From contig JAQGBZ010000578.1 of the NCBI GenBank assembly GCA_034687125.1, positions 1 through 30,006 on the forward strand: a stretch of 30,006 bases of DNA, given 5' to 3'. Positions 12,903 to 21,197 of the stretch are shown here, piece after piece. The translations under genes and the position numbers were made by a program. This DNA is from Neelides folsomi. Lineage: Eukaryota; Arthropoda; Collembola; Neelipleona; Neelidae. Numbering within the stretch: the stretch's first letter is position 1; the number at the start of each line of letters is the position of its first letter. The notes beneath the pieces are model-generated. The model saw only the letters and a list, made by a program, of their open reading frames with translations, was not told where the DNA came from and did no database searches.

Positions 12903-12939
12903 GATAAATTAAGAGTTGGATTAATTTAATTAATCAGTT
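12903..12939 (+). promoter_or_regulatory. GATAAA element and TCAGTT initiator of the amidase gene
   Basis: TCAGTT at 12934-12939 puts a likely start at A12936, only 10 bases before the ATG. GATAAA at 12903-12908 lies 33 bases upstream, where a TATA box would sit. It also matches the core of a GATA-factor site, which in arthropods is common in gut and immune genes (known for insects; inference here). Confidence 0.45.
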
Positions 12940-12945
12940 TGCAAA

Positions 12946-14412
12946 ATGAAGTCCTCATCGATTATTGCGATTTTTCTTCTCTCCATATTTTCTCCTTTGG
13001 TTCTCTCGTACGGTGATAAATATTTACACACAAGTTAAATTCATATTTGCTCGAAATTATTTGTCGGATGATGAATTTATGTAATTTGTTTTCGCATTTA
13101 ACTTTATTTCAATTTATTTCAATTTAGTCAAGATGAGCCAGGAGCAATTTGGATGGCCAGTCCGCATATAAACACTGGGAGATTTGGAAATACGGCCAAA
13201 TGGCTCATTATTCACGGTAATAAATTATTTACCAATAGAATGTGAGTTAGAGTTTATTTATAAATGTGAATGAAGGGGCTCCGTTGTAGCAAAGAGGCGA
13301 TTTGAGACTAGAAATGAGAAGCGTATAAAACATGGAGAAAGTTCACTGATTATGATTATTCTCACATTATTCCTTTTTCAAACAATAAAAGTTTACAAAA
13401 TGTCAAATATAATTTGCAAAAAAACGGAATTGAATTTCAATTATCACGAAAATTGATCAGATTGTGACATCGTCGATCTCGAAATCGTAAAATTGAGAAA
13501 CTTTCTCTGGCAGTCTCAATTTCCCCGCTATTTGTCTTTAGCTGAATTGAGAAAGTCACAATTTTCAAGATATCTTTACTCAAATCAGTTAACTGATAAA
13601 CACTTTATAAGGAAATAATAACAATAATGAGTCGCATATTATTTATTAGGAACGGCCGGTGGATCATCTGCTGAAAATATTGGAGCTTGGTTCCAAAACC
13701 CAACTTCTCAAGTATCTGCCCATTACGTTGTTGGACAAGATGGGAAAGTTGTCCAATGCGTCCGTGAAGCAAATACAGCTTGGGCCAATGGAAGAATTGA
13801 AGCTGGAGCAGATCCATGTAATTACAATTAAACGACCTCATTGAAAATATCAAAACTATATTTTTTAATTAATGTATTTATATTCTATCTATTCAATAAG
13901 GGTGGAGTGCCGGTCCAAATCCTAACTACGTCACAATTTCCATCGAGCACGTGAAACCCAAGACGGACAATTCCGATGCGATTACTCCTGCCCAAAAGGC
14001 CGCTTCGTTCAATTTAGTGAAAAACATCATCGCTCGTAATCCAGCGATTAGAAAGCAATGGGCGAATGCCAGTGGTGGAATTACTGGACATTATTCAATT
14101 TCTCCATCAAGTCGTGCAAGATGTCCAGGGCCATATCCTTGGGAAGAACTCTTTGCTTTCCTCAATTCTGGTGGTGGAGCCGATGAATGTTTCGGAACTG
14201 TCACTGCCACTGATGGACTCAACATCCGATCACAGCCAACATCACAAAGCTCAATTGTTGGATCTTTCAATCACGGACAAAGGGTGCAGTTCCATGGGAG
14301 AGTTGTTGGCGAACCCGTTTATGGAAACAATGGATGGTTCCATGTTGGAAATGGATACGTTTCTGCCCATTGGATCAATTTGGAATTACCAAAACCTGAC
14401 TGGTGCTATTAA
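12946..14412 (+). CDS. Secreted N-acetylmuramoyl-L-alanine amidase (Amidase_2) with SH3b domain, 4 exons, 276 aa
   Basis: Exons are 12946-13012, 13133-13216, 13650-13817 and 13901-14412; the first junction is the least certain because two acceptors lie close together. Residues 1-21 are a signal peptide. The amidase_2/PGRP-type domain covers ~28-190: IIHGTAGG gives zinc ligand His50, SAHYVVG is at 73-79, Glu121 is in ISIEH, and GHYSISP...RCPG gives His169 and Cys180. The three zinc ligands H/H/C are all present. The lysine found two residues before the Cys in T7-type amidases is Ala178 here, with Arg on either side. A bacterial SH3-type wall-binding domain follows (~203-267; DGLNIRSQP, GWFHV). 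It should cut the amide bond between muramic acid and the stem peptide of bacterial wall. The SH3b fusion is typical of bacteria, phages and some fungi, not of animal PGRPs, so an origin by transfer is likely. Introns and a signal peptide show it is domesticated. Confidence 0.88.
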
Positions 14413-14711
14413 GAATATGTATATCAAGAATGTAATCTAATATTTAAATTGATCAAATTAATTCATTAAAAACGTCATTTGCTGAAACTCATTTTATTAA
14501 TTATTTGTCATTTATTTAGTAAAATATGTGGTATTTAAGTAAATAATTAAATACATAATAGATATAATATAATTTAAATATAATTTAAGAATTTACAGAT
14601 ACATGAATTTAAAAAGAATTTATTGAAAGATTGGCGGAATAATTTTTAATATACATTCCAATGCCAATAAGTTTTCCCTTAGTTTTATTATTGTTACAGA
14701 TCATCCGAGAT
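14413..14711. other. Intergenic, AT-rich
   Basis: This is the 3' flank shared by the amidase gene and the convergent CAP pseudogene. I see no gene or structured element in it. Confidence 0.4.
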
Positions 14712-15255
14712 TCAATATTTTGAAGTGAGATAGGGAATGGCGAATGGAATGAGGAAAAAGATTTTGCTCATCCTTTGCATTTCTCCACCACCACCAGGAA
14801 AACTGGACAGGTCGTCACCTCCACCTTCATGACAAACTGTGTCTTCTTCCACGTATTCAAGATCTTTACTCTTCACATTTCCCTCATAGCATTTAGCAAT
14901 TGGCTCACTGCCTTTTTGTAATTCGCTTGAGGTGTCATCAAACAGTATATATGTGCTTTATCTGGATTTTTTGCATCGACTCCCATGGCACAGACAAAGT
15001 GTTTGCTGTTCTTCCAAACCATAAGAGTAAAAAGGCAGCATTTTTGGCTGATACTTTTGTAATGTAGTTATAGTCATATTGATCTGATGTTCCATAGAAG
15101 TATTGAAAAACTGATTGAGAATTTGTTTTCACGTCTCTGTTATCAATTTCTATTTCAATCTTACTGTATGAAACTCCTACAACCTTTGGGGAATATTTCT
15201 CTTTGGCAATCATTGCTTTAATGCCTTCAGCAACTTGAGTCTCCAACCACATCAA
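14712..15255 (-). pseudogene. Decayed CAP-domain (GLIPR2/PR-1-like) gene, two frameshifts, N-terminal part missing
   Basis: Three successive minus-strand frames together cover the second half of a CAP domain. Frame one (from 15255) runs to a 5-A/T homopolymer at 15029-15033. There the reading continues one frame back into FTLMVWKNSKHFVCAMGVD, which closely matches the family's HFTQVVWKxSxxxGVG strand, and then IYCLMTPQANY (like NYxPPGNY). This frame stops at 14873-14875. A second one-base shift near 14905 leads into CYEGNVKS (like the terminal ENV), an acidic and glycine-rich stretch and a short hydrophobic tail, ending at 14712-14714. The His of HFTQ is replaced. The first helix of the domain is absent, and a minisatellite lies just upstream. 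Over 10 kb of other coding sequence here has no frameshift, so true decay is more likely than read error. Confidence 0.6.
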
Positions 15256-15343
15256 AATCAGTTGTTTAATTAAAAATTCTTATTTAATAAATATATTATA
15301 ATTTTACATATAATATAAATATAATACATAAAATGTTAATAAA

Positions 15344-15661
15344 GTGGGTCGGGGTGAAGATGATGGACCTAAAATTGGGTACATTGGGGGTACATGTACC
15401 CTTTTATACCTTAAAATGGGTCAGGGTAACCATGTTGGGTCTAAAAAGAGGCACATTTGGGCTAAAAGAGGCACATTGGATCCAAAAAGAGGCACATTTG
15501 ACCCAAAAAAGGCACATTGACCCTCAAAAAATGTACCCAGAAAAAGGCACATATACCCAAAAGGTACATGAGCCACATAGGGCACATGAACCCAAAGAGC
15601 CCAAATTGGACCCAAAAATGGGCACAAGTGCCAACAAAAGGTACATGAGGGGGTACATGAG
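15344..15661. repeat. Degenerate minisatellite, ~19-21-bp unit
   Basis: About 15 diverged copies of a unit close to AAAAAGAGGCACATTTGACC occur here, recognisable by repeated ggcacat/gtacat and cccaaaa blocks. The array is more GC-rich than its flanks. Both strands stay open across it because the units contain few stop codons, giving long but meaningless frames. It sits where the missing 5' part of the CAP pseudogene would be. Confidence 0.8.
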
Positions 15662-15726
15662 TATAAAAAATTTTATATTTTATATTATAAATGAAATGAT
15701 TCATTTTATTTGAAATATTAAATTTG

Positions 15727-15841
15727 AAAGTATTCTCTATGAATATGTAAATTGGACATTTGAAGTTCAGGGTTATACAAATGAGCCGGATCCTGATGTG
15801 AAAAGATTTCGCCGAAAGAAATTCATAAGTCAGAAATATTA
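15727..15841 (+). pseudogene. Possible orphan terminal exon or gene fragment
   Basis: The plus-strand frame that includes LYEYVNWTFEVQGY and DPDVKRFRRKKF runs to a TAA at 15839-15841. Its composition is unlike the surrounding AT-rich frames and resembles a real last exon. The only nearby acceptor is the AG just before TATTCTC. No upstream exon is visible because the minisatellite fills that side. I do not recognise the family. It may be the remnant of a gene cut by the rearrangement that produced the repeat array, or chance. Confidence 0.25.
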
Positions 15842-16108
15842 AAATCATCAATTGTTCACCAAAATACCAACTGTGCCTTTTAATAATTAATCATAATATA
15901 TTAAATATTAAACATGCTTGCGTATAATTTAAATTTTATATGAGCTATGCTTGTATTCATTATATGCATTCTTAAGCATAATTTGTTTTGTTGTTAGGTA
16001 AAATTTCAAATTTAAATCGAGAAAATTTCAAATCCAGACTAATTGAAAAAAACAGATTTTCTTTTTAATTCATAATTCCAAGGTCAGTAAATTAAAAGTG
16101 AGAATAAG

Positions 16109-16116
16109 TATAAAAT
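16109..16116 (+). promoter_or_regulatory. TATA box of the serine protease gene
   Basis: TATAAAAT lies 52 bases before the ATG at 16161. A TTTCATCC segment ~30 bases downstream could hold the start site. The preceding stretch (15842-16108) is AT-rich with no gene seen. Confidence 0.5.
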
Positions 16117-16160
16117 GGACCGTTTTAACATGAAATTTCATCCATTGTTAAAATAATTAA

Positions 16161-17533
16161 ATGAATTTTATTTCTAGTTTGTTTGTTCTGGGGGTTTTCT
16201 CTGGCATTGGTTTTGCCGCCAGGCTTCCAAATGAACAAAGTAATGTCACAAGTGACATTGAAGCAAAGGTTTTGAATGGCGATCAAGTCGAACCTCATTC
16301 ATATCCTTTCATGGCCGCCATTTATGCAAACGTTAACGTAATTGAAATACATTGAAAATATTAAATAATATTATATTATGCTACAGGCTGGTACTATTGA
16401 TTAATTGATTATATGAATTTAATTTAAAATAATAAATAAAATGATTTTTATTTTTCCGAATTAAAAATTTCAAAATTACCAAAATATTTTTTGTTTAAAG
16501 ATCGGGAGACACAGTTTCATTTGCGGAGGTTCAATCATTGGACCACGGCATATTTTAACTGCTGCTCATTGCTGCGAACCTTTATCCTACTGGGGTTATC
16601 ACAAAATCGGCGTGGGAATGCACAATAGGGGAGATGCTAGTGAACAAGGACGCCAATTTGCGTATTTCACTAAATTCAATTGCAAAATGCATCCGTAAGT
16701 TTAAAATTTCACAATAAATCAAATTGAATTTTTAACCCTTTTAACTTTACAATTTAAATAATTCAGTTAAAATACTATAAGAATTGCAAGAAATCAATTA
16801 TTTTAATTTTTGGATTTCTCATTTAAATTGATAGGAATTATAATAAACAAACTTTGTGGAACGACATCGCAGTCATCACGATGGACCGCGACATCCATAT
16901 ATCTCCGACAGTGAAAAGGATTTGCATCACCGAGCCCCAAGCATCTGCGACAGTCGCAGGATGGGGAAGAAATACTTGTAGGCATCAACAACCTTCGGAT
17001 ATTTTGCTCCAAGCTTCAGGAACAGTCATAGAATACGAGGAATGCGAGCGGATATGGAGTAATCACGTGTGGAATATCCAATTCCTCAATTCGCAAATTT
17101 GCATGATTTTGAATTCTGGATCACAAAGCACTTTACATGGAGATTCAGGTTATTTTTTTATCTTGCCATTTGGCTTTATCTTTATATAAAAAATTTTATG
17201 TAGAAAGGAAATTGAATTTTAATTTTTAGGTGGCCCATTATTCGTTAAAAGTGAAAATGAACATCAACAGGCAATTGAAATTTATTCATTTATTTGATTA
17301 ATGATTTACATTTGTAATTGAATGAATTTATATTTTATTCATTTTTCAAATTACTTTGTTTTATCCTGTTAAATTGTTTTTCTAAAACATTTAAATAGAT
17401 TGCAGTTGTGTCCGCCATTCTCCAGGATCAGAGAGGTTGCCCTGTTCCTCAAACTCCTGGATTATACGTCAGAGCTGACCAATACAAATCCTTCATTACA
17501 GATATTGCTGGACAAAACTCGTTCTGCAACTAA
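16161..17533 (+). CDS. Secreted chymotrypsin-fold (S1A) serine protease, 5 exons, 286 aa
   Basis: Exons are 16161-16337, 16501-16694, 16835-17148, 17230-17270 and 17399-17533; the total keeps phase. Signal peptide is ~1-19, then a short propeptide and the activation site AK-VLNGDQVEPHSYPF. The catalytic triad is complete: His82 (TAAHC), Asp134 (WNDIAV) and Ser228 (GDSGGP). The Cys42-Cys58 pair (Cys67/Cys83) and the Cys168-Cys182 pair (Cys194/Cys213) are present. The position equal to chymotrypsin Cys191 is Leu224, although its partner Cys220 (in RGCPVPQTPG) remains. The residue at the 189 position is Ser222, so the S1 pocket is chymotrypsin-like rather than trypsin-like. Intron 4 begins with GC (CAG|GCAATT), because reading through gives a stop. 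A gut digestive enzyme or immune protease is equally possible. AATAAA follows at 17584. Confidence 0.9.
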
Positions 17534-17837
17534 TATTTTTATTATAAATTAAACTGAATTTTTATTAAAATATATAATTGAAAAATAAATTTAATAAAAT
17601 CCTCTTATAAATCTTAAAGACCTTCATTGTTTTTATTCAATGTTATTAATTTTATCAGAGAGCATTGGGCCAAGGAACTTCTATCAAACGTTTTTGACAA
17701 AATCTCACATTTCAATGACGTTTTTACCAAATAATGTTTTAATTTAAATTTGTAATATTTATTTGTAATATTTCAATTTCATAATTTTTCTATTTATCTA
17801 AATTTAATGATTGGTGTTTCTTTTATTATTCATATAC
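17534..17837. other. Intergenic, AT-rich
   Basis: 3' flank of the protease gene. No gene is seen up to the GC-rich island. Confidence 0.4.
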
Positions 17838-17940
17838 CAGTAATCGGCCCGTCTTCCGACGGGTTCGGTTACCAATGGTCGGGCCAGTCTCCCTACGGGA
17901 TAATCGGGCCCGTCTCCCGCCTGGAACGGGTCCGACAGGA
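17838..17940. repeat. GC-rich island of three degenerate hairpin units
   Basis: Three related blocks built on TCGGGCCCGTCTCCCGACGGG-like sequence follow one another. The first contains a perfect hairpin, CCCGTC-TTCC-GACGGG (17848-17863). The third has CCCGT...ACGGG arms farther apart. The composition contrasts sharply with the surrounding AT-rich DNA and there is no sensible coding frame. It is preceded by TCATATACCA, a 10-mer that recurs at 18299-18308. Confidence 0.5.
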
Positions 17941-18136
17941 TAAAAATCAAGAGAATGGGTGAAAAGAACGTATGAGTTTCCCTGGGATGGTTTGTTGAAT
18001 TAAATAAACTCGTCAATTTTTTAAAAATATTTCAATAGTGTCTTTTTGCTCCCGTTCCCAAAAACCCACATTGTCGTTGATTTCTCGAAGACAGAAAGTC
18101 CAATCAAAAAAATCGACCTGTCATTTTCGTCAGGGA

Positions 18137-18335
18137 ATGATGACGGTCAGGTTGGTATACTCAGTTCCGCCCCCACTCGTAAATTAAAGGCTGTAGGTCG
18201 GTCGGTTACAGGCAGACGCCAATATCCACCTTAATAAAATATCGGTCTTTGTCTGTCACCGACTTTTCTCTTCTAATTTACCAGTGGGGGGATTTAAATC
18301 ATATACCAAAATGACCGGTGTCATTTCAATGTGTA
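18137..18335. repeat. Imperfect foldback (inverted repeat) element
   Basis: The left arm (~18137-18217) and right arm (~18251-18335) are inverted copies with a ~33-base loop. Matching blocks are GGTCAGGTTGGTATA with GGTCATTTTGGTATA (complement of the right arm), GCCCCCACTCGTAAATTA with CCCCCCACTGGTAAATTA, and GTCGGTTACAGGCAGAC with GTCGGTGACAGAC. It could be a decayed foldback transposon or an RNA hairpin. The 62-codon plus frame across it (18046-18234) is not a credible gene. Confidence 0.55.
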
Positions 18336-18856
18336 GATGTGTACTAATTTCGTGTGTATTGTGTACTAACTTGTATTTGCCATAAATAATGCATCTTGAA
18401 TTAAATATAAATATTGAGTTTGGATTTGGACAGATTTCCCATTATAGGGTGGTTGGAAAGATAAAAAACATTTTACCAGACCTTAAAATTGAAATTGCTC
18501 CAACAACAACACAATTGATAAATCGTTTAAATTTTAAATGGTCAAATTGTATGAATTTCTTTCTTGGAAAAGTGGAAATACGCAGTTTGCAAAATAATAA
18601 AAAATATATCAGTATTTTCATTTCCTTTCTTTTACATAAATATAATTTCATCCAGTGATTCAATACCAAAGGTGCAAAAAATATAAGCATTTCTAATAAT
18701 AATTTATATGATCCAATTTAAGCGAATAAAGGTTTGTATGCACTATGCACTTATACCGTATATTTATTTATGTAAATGTAAATCATAGACTAATATTTTA
18801 ACAACCATGTACAGATATTTATGTATATATTATATTTAGATTAAATGTGATTTTAG
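18336..18856. other. Intergenic, AT-rich
   Basis: An 89-codon plus frame (18389-18658) and an overlapping 82-codon minus frame occur, both low-complexity and unsupported. TTTTAG directly before the ATG at 18857 may be a splice acceptor, so a non-coding first exon of the next gene could lie here. Confidence 0.4.
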
Positions 18857-19288
18857 ATGAAATTCTTGTTCCTGATGTGCGCTGCAGCTCTGATGATATA
18901 TTCATACGCCCATCAGAGTGAAAAGAAGAAAGAGATTCCTAAGGAAGCTGAAGTAATTCGGAATCAGCGTCGTTTGGGTGAAAGTTGCAGTCCCGCACCC
19001 GAAGTCACCCGTCAGTACCTGAGCGGCGAACGGAGCTATGAGAGTTTCACCATGGAAGAGAAGGAAATCTCTTATTACTACGAAACTTACCTGGCTTGTG
19101 ACCCTTACTACAACAATGAAAACTACCGTGGACCTCCCCAAATGGTTTATTGCTCATCCATTCAAAACTGCACTTGTACCTTGACTGGGAGTGCCAAACA
19201 AGCAGCCGCGGATCTCTGCATGCTCAAAGATGTCAAAGACCAAGGAATTTATTTTAACGATGTTTTATCCGTTTATAATGAAATTTAA
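18857..19288 (+). CDS. Small secreted six-cysteine protein of unknown function, 143 aa
   Basis: A single open coding exon starts MKFLFLMCAAALMIYSYA, a clear signal peptide (cleavage near residue 18). The mature part is a charged N-terminal stretch (EKKKEIPKEAE...QRR, with a possible RR processing site) and then a region with six cysteines: ESCSP, LACDP, VYCSS, QNCTC (two) and DLCML. NCT in QNCTCT is an N-glycosylation sequon. The middle is rich in tyrosine and acidic residues. The even cysteine count suggests three disulphides. I do not recognise the family. Poly(A) signal AATAAA at 19333-19338. TTTTAG immediately before the ATG hints at an upstream untranslated exon. Confidence 0.7.
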   Translation: MKFLFLMCAAALMIYSYAHQSEKKKEIPKEAEVIRNQRRLGESCSPAPEVTRQYLSGERSYESFTMEEKEISYYYETYLACDPYYNNENYRGPPQMVYCSSIQNCTCTLTGSAKQAAADLCMLKDVKDQGIYFNDVLSVYNEI

Positions 19289-19749
19289 ACAAATTAACAA
19301 TTATTAAAAACAGTGTTCATTTTACCATCAACAATAAACATGATACATTGTATGATAATATAATAAATATTACTCATTATTGTAATAAAAAGTAAATTTA
19401 AAAATCAATAATAAAAATAATGTATAACTTTCATCACACCATCACATTAATGCTATTTAAACAAATGCCTTAATGTTATGTACAAAATTATTAAATTGTT
19501 AGTTTTGTTAGAAGGTCGTTAACTTGTAAAGGTTCGAAATCGAAAGGCTTTCTCTCTATTTTTACAATTTAAAAATTTCCGATATAGGTATAGGAACAGA
19601 AAAGTGTTAGATTTTCTAATGGCTTGAGCTCAATAGTTTGAAAGCTCATTTCTCAAAATTTTCGTCGAGTGCGGACGCCAATAAACAAATTCTCATTTTC
19701 ATTTTCCAAATTTCAAGTGACCTTTGACCTCAATCATTTATTATTCAAT
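19289..19749. other. Intergenic, AT-rich
   Basis: 3' flank of the secreted protein gene and 5' flank of the cysteine-rich gene. It contains a 10-bp palindrome, TTGAGCTCAA, at ~19624. No gene is seen. Confidence 0.4.
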
Positions 19750-20467
19750 ATGTCGTGCTGCTGCGTTAGTAAAAAAAAACCTCTTTCTTTGACATTATCC
19801 TCCTCGACTATATATAATCCTACATTCAGTCCATTCCATTCCCTTTCATTGTGATTTGCCAAATTTCCAGGAACGTACTGCTTGCCCTTGTCCCATCTGT
19901 CCCGAAAATCGTCTTCAGCCTGCCATTTGCGGATGTTGCCCTGGACGCAGTACTGGGACGTGCAACAATCCTTCTCCATCTTGCACAATCCCTTCTTGCC
20001 CTGGTGGAGGTGCTGGTGTGACCAACGTCCGTGCCTGCAACAGAAGGTCATTTTACCATTAAACTTAATTAAATAAGCTTACAAATGCATTAAAAATCAT
20101 TCAAATAAAATTAAATAAAAATATTCAAATTAAATACAAAACTTAATTAAATGTTTTTTAAATTGTAGGAGGGAGAAGCGATGGCCCCAGTGCAACTTCT
20201 TGAAGCCCTGCATTGACACCCGGATTTACCGCGATGGAGAATCGATGACGGTTTCCTATGCTGGACACATCCCAGGTCTGCACCTCAACTGTCTCCCTAA
20301 AATGAATGGAGTCAACTCATGTGAATGTTATTGTTCCAGGGGAAATGTATGTTTACGGTCGTAATCTCCCGACCGCGACGACGTTTGCCAAAAGACGCCT
20401 CTGTCGCTACACGCCTTACGAGTACGTGGACCCTTCTGGATGTTGCTGTTGCTCTTGCTGCTGTTAA
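19750..20467 (+). CDS. Cysteine-rich protein of unknown function, 4 exons, 141 aa
   Basis: Proposed exons are 19750-19764, 19871-20046, 20169-20275 and 20340-20467, in phase throughout. The protein starts MSCCC-ERTACPCPICPE and ends PSGCCCCSCCC, with CGCCPG, TCNNPSPSC and SCPGGG in between. There is no signal peptide, so it should be cytosolic or nuclear; the clustered cysteines suggest metal binding, much as in metallothioneins, but the middle is a normal globular-looking stretch (TRIYRDGESMTVSYAGHIPG, MYVYGRN). Intron 3 is only 64 bases and contains no stop in frame. If it is retained, the protein gains CECYCSR and ends CLRS at the TAA at 20362-20364, a shorter cysteine-rich tail. The five-codon first exon (donor TGC|GTTAGT) is the weakest part. 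AATAAA at 20652-20657. The family is not recognised; the middle faintly recalls the start of a galectin domain, which I do not rely on. Confidence 0.6.
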
Positions 20468-21197
20468 TTATTCTCAATTTCAATCATTTCATTTTTAATT
20501 TCTTCCAATTTTTAATTTTTCAATCTTTTTATTCATTTTTTTGAAACTTCATTTTTTAATATTTTATATAATTTTTTAAAACAATTCTTGTTTCTTATTC
20601 AATTTATCCTACATGAACTATCCAATGATAAATCTGTAAATCTAATGAACCAATAAACGTACTCGACGAACAAACCAATTCTTTTTATTTCACTTGTTCA
20701 TCATTATTGTTTAATTTCAATTATGATTTAGTCAAGGTGCATTACTAGAAATGATTAGAATTATAAAAGTTTAAATTGTATTATTATCTTTATTCATCAT
20801 TATAATTTTCGATATTATTGCATCATCATTACAAGTTACTAAATAGAAATCATATTATCATATTATGCAATATTTAGTTATGCCAAGCTAAACACTTACT
20901 ATTTATAAACACTGAATAGGTTTAAGATTCAAATAATATTTAACCAAAGTAAAAATGGAAAAGCATATTTAACACATTACGTTATATTGTTATACATATT
21001 ATATAATAATCTTATAAATTCATTTATACAAAGTTGAATATTCATCTTGATTAACTCGTAATTATCGTCACAGGTCATTGAACAAATTCAATCAGTGATT
21101 CACTTAATTATTTATGAGTTCACACCCAGTTAATCATAATTTTACAATATTGTTTAAAGAGGAATTGTGTATCATATAATTTTAAATCTTAATTAAT
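20468..21197. other. Convergent intergenic region, AT-rich
   Basis: Shared 3' flank of the cysteine-rich gene (plus) and TSG101 (minus). Nothing beyond AT-rich sequence and the poly(A) signal is seen. Confidence 0.4.

Noticed and set aside
12946..14412. Bacterial contamination as the source of the amidase gene
   Set aside because: The signal peptide, three in-phase introns and an animal-type initiator show that it is a nuclear gene of this organism.
15333..15851. Long overlapping open frames on both strands (for example 126 codons plus, 129 codons minus)
   Set aside because: They are read through the minisatellite, whose units contain few stop codons. The repeated, shifting peptide pattern and openness on both strands argue against a gene.
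18046..18234. 62-codon plus frame inside the repeat region
   Set aside because: It overlaps the foldback arms, and the peptide reflects the repeat rather than a protein.
17831..18308. Single transposon bounded by the TCATATACCA direct repeats, as a firm call
   Set aside because: The right copy lies within a foldback arm that pairs with the left arm, so it need not be a target duplication. It is kept only as a hypothesis.
19809..19830. TATATATAA followed by TCAGT, a possible promoter inside the first intron of the cysteine-rich gene
   Set aside because: The spacing of ~19 bases is too short for a TATA/initiator pair, and a transcript starting there would lack an early ATG in the cysteine-rich frame.
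20169..20467. Galectin domain in the cysteine-rich protein
   Set aside because: Only a short stretch (SYAGHIPG, GEMYVYG) is reminiscent; the core carbohydrate-binding HxNPR/WGxE motifs are absent.
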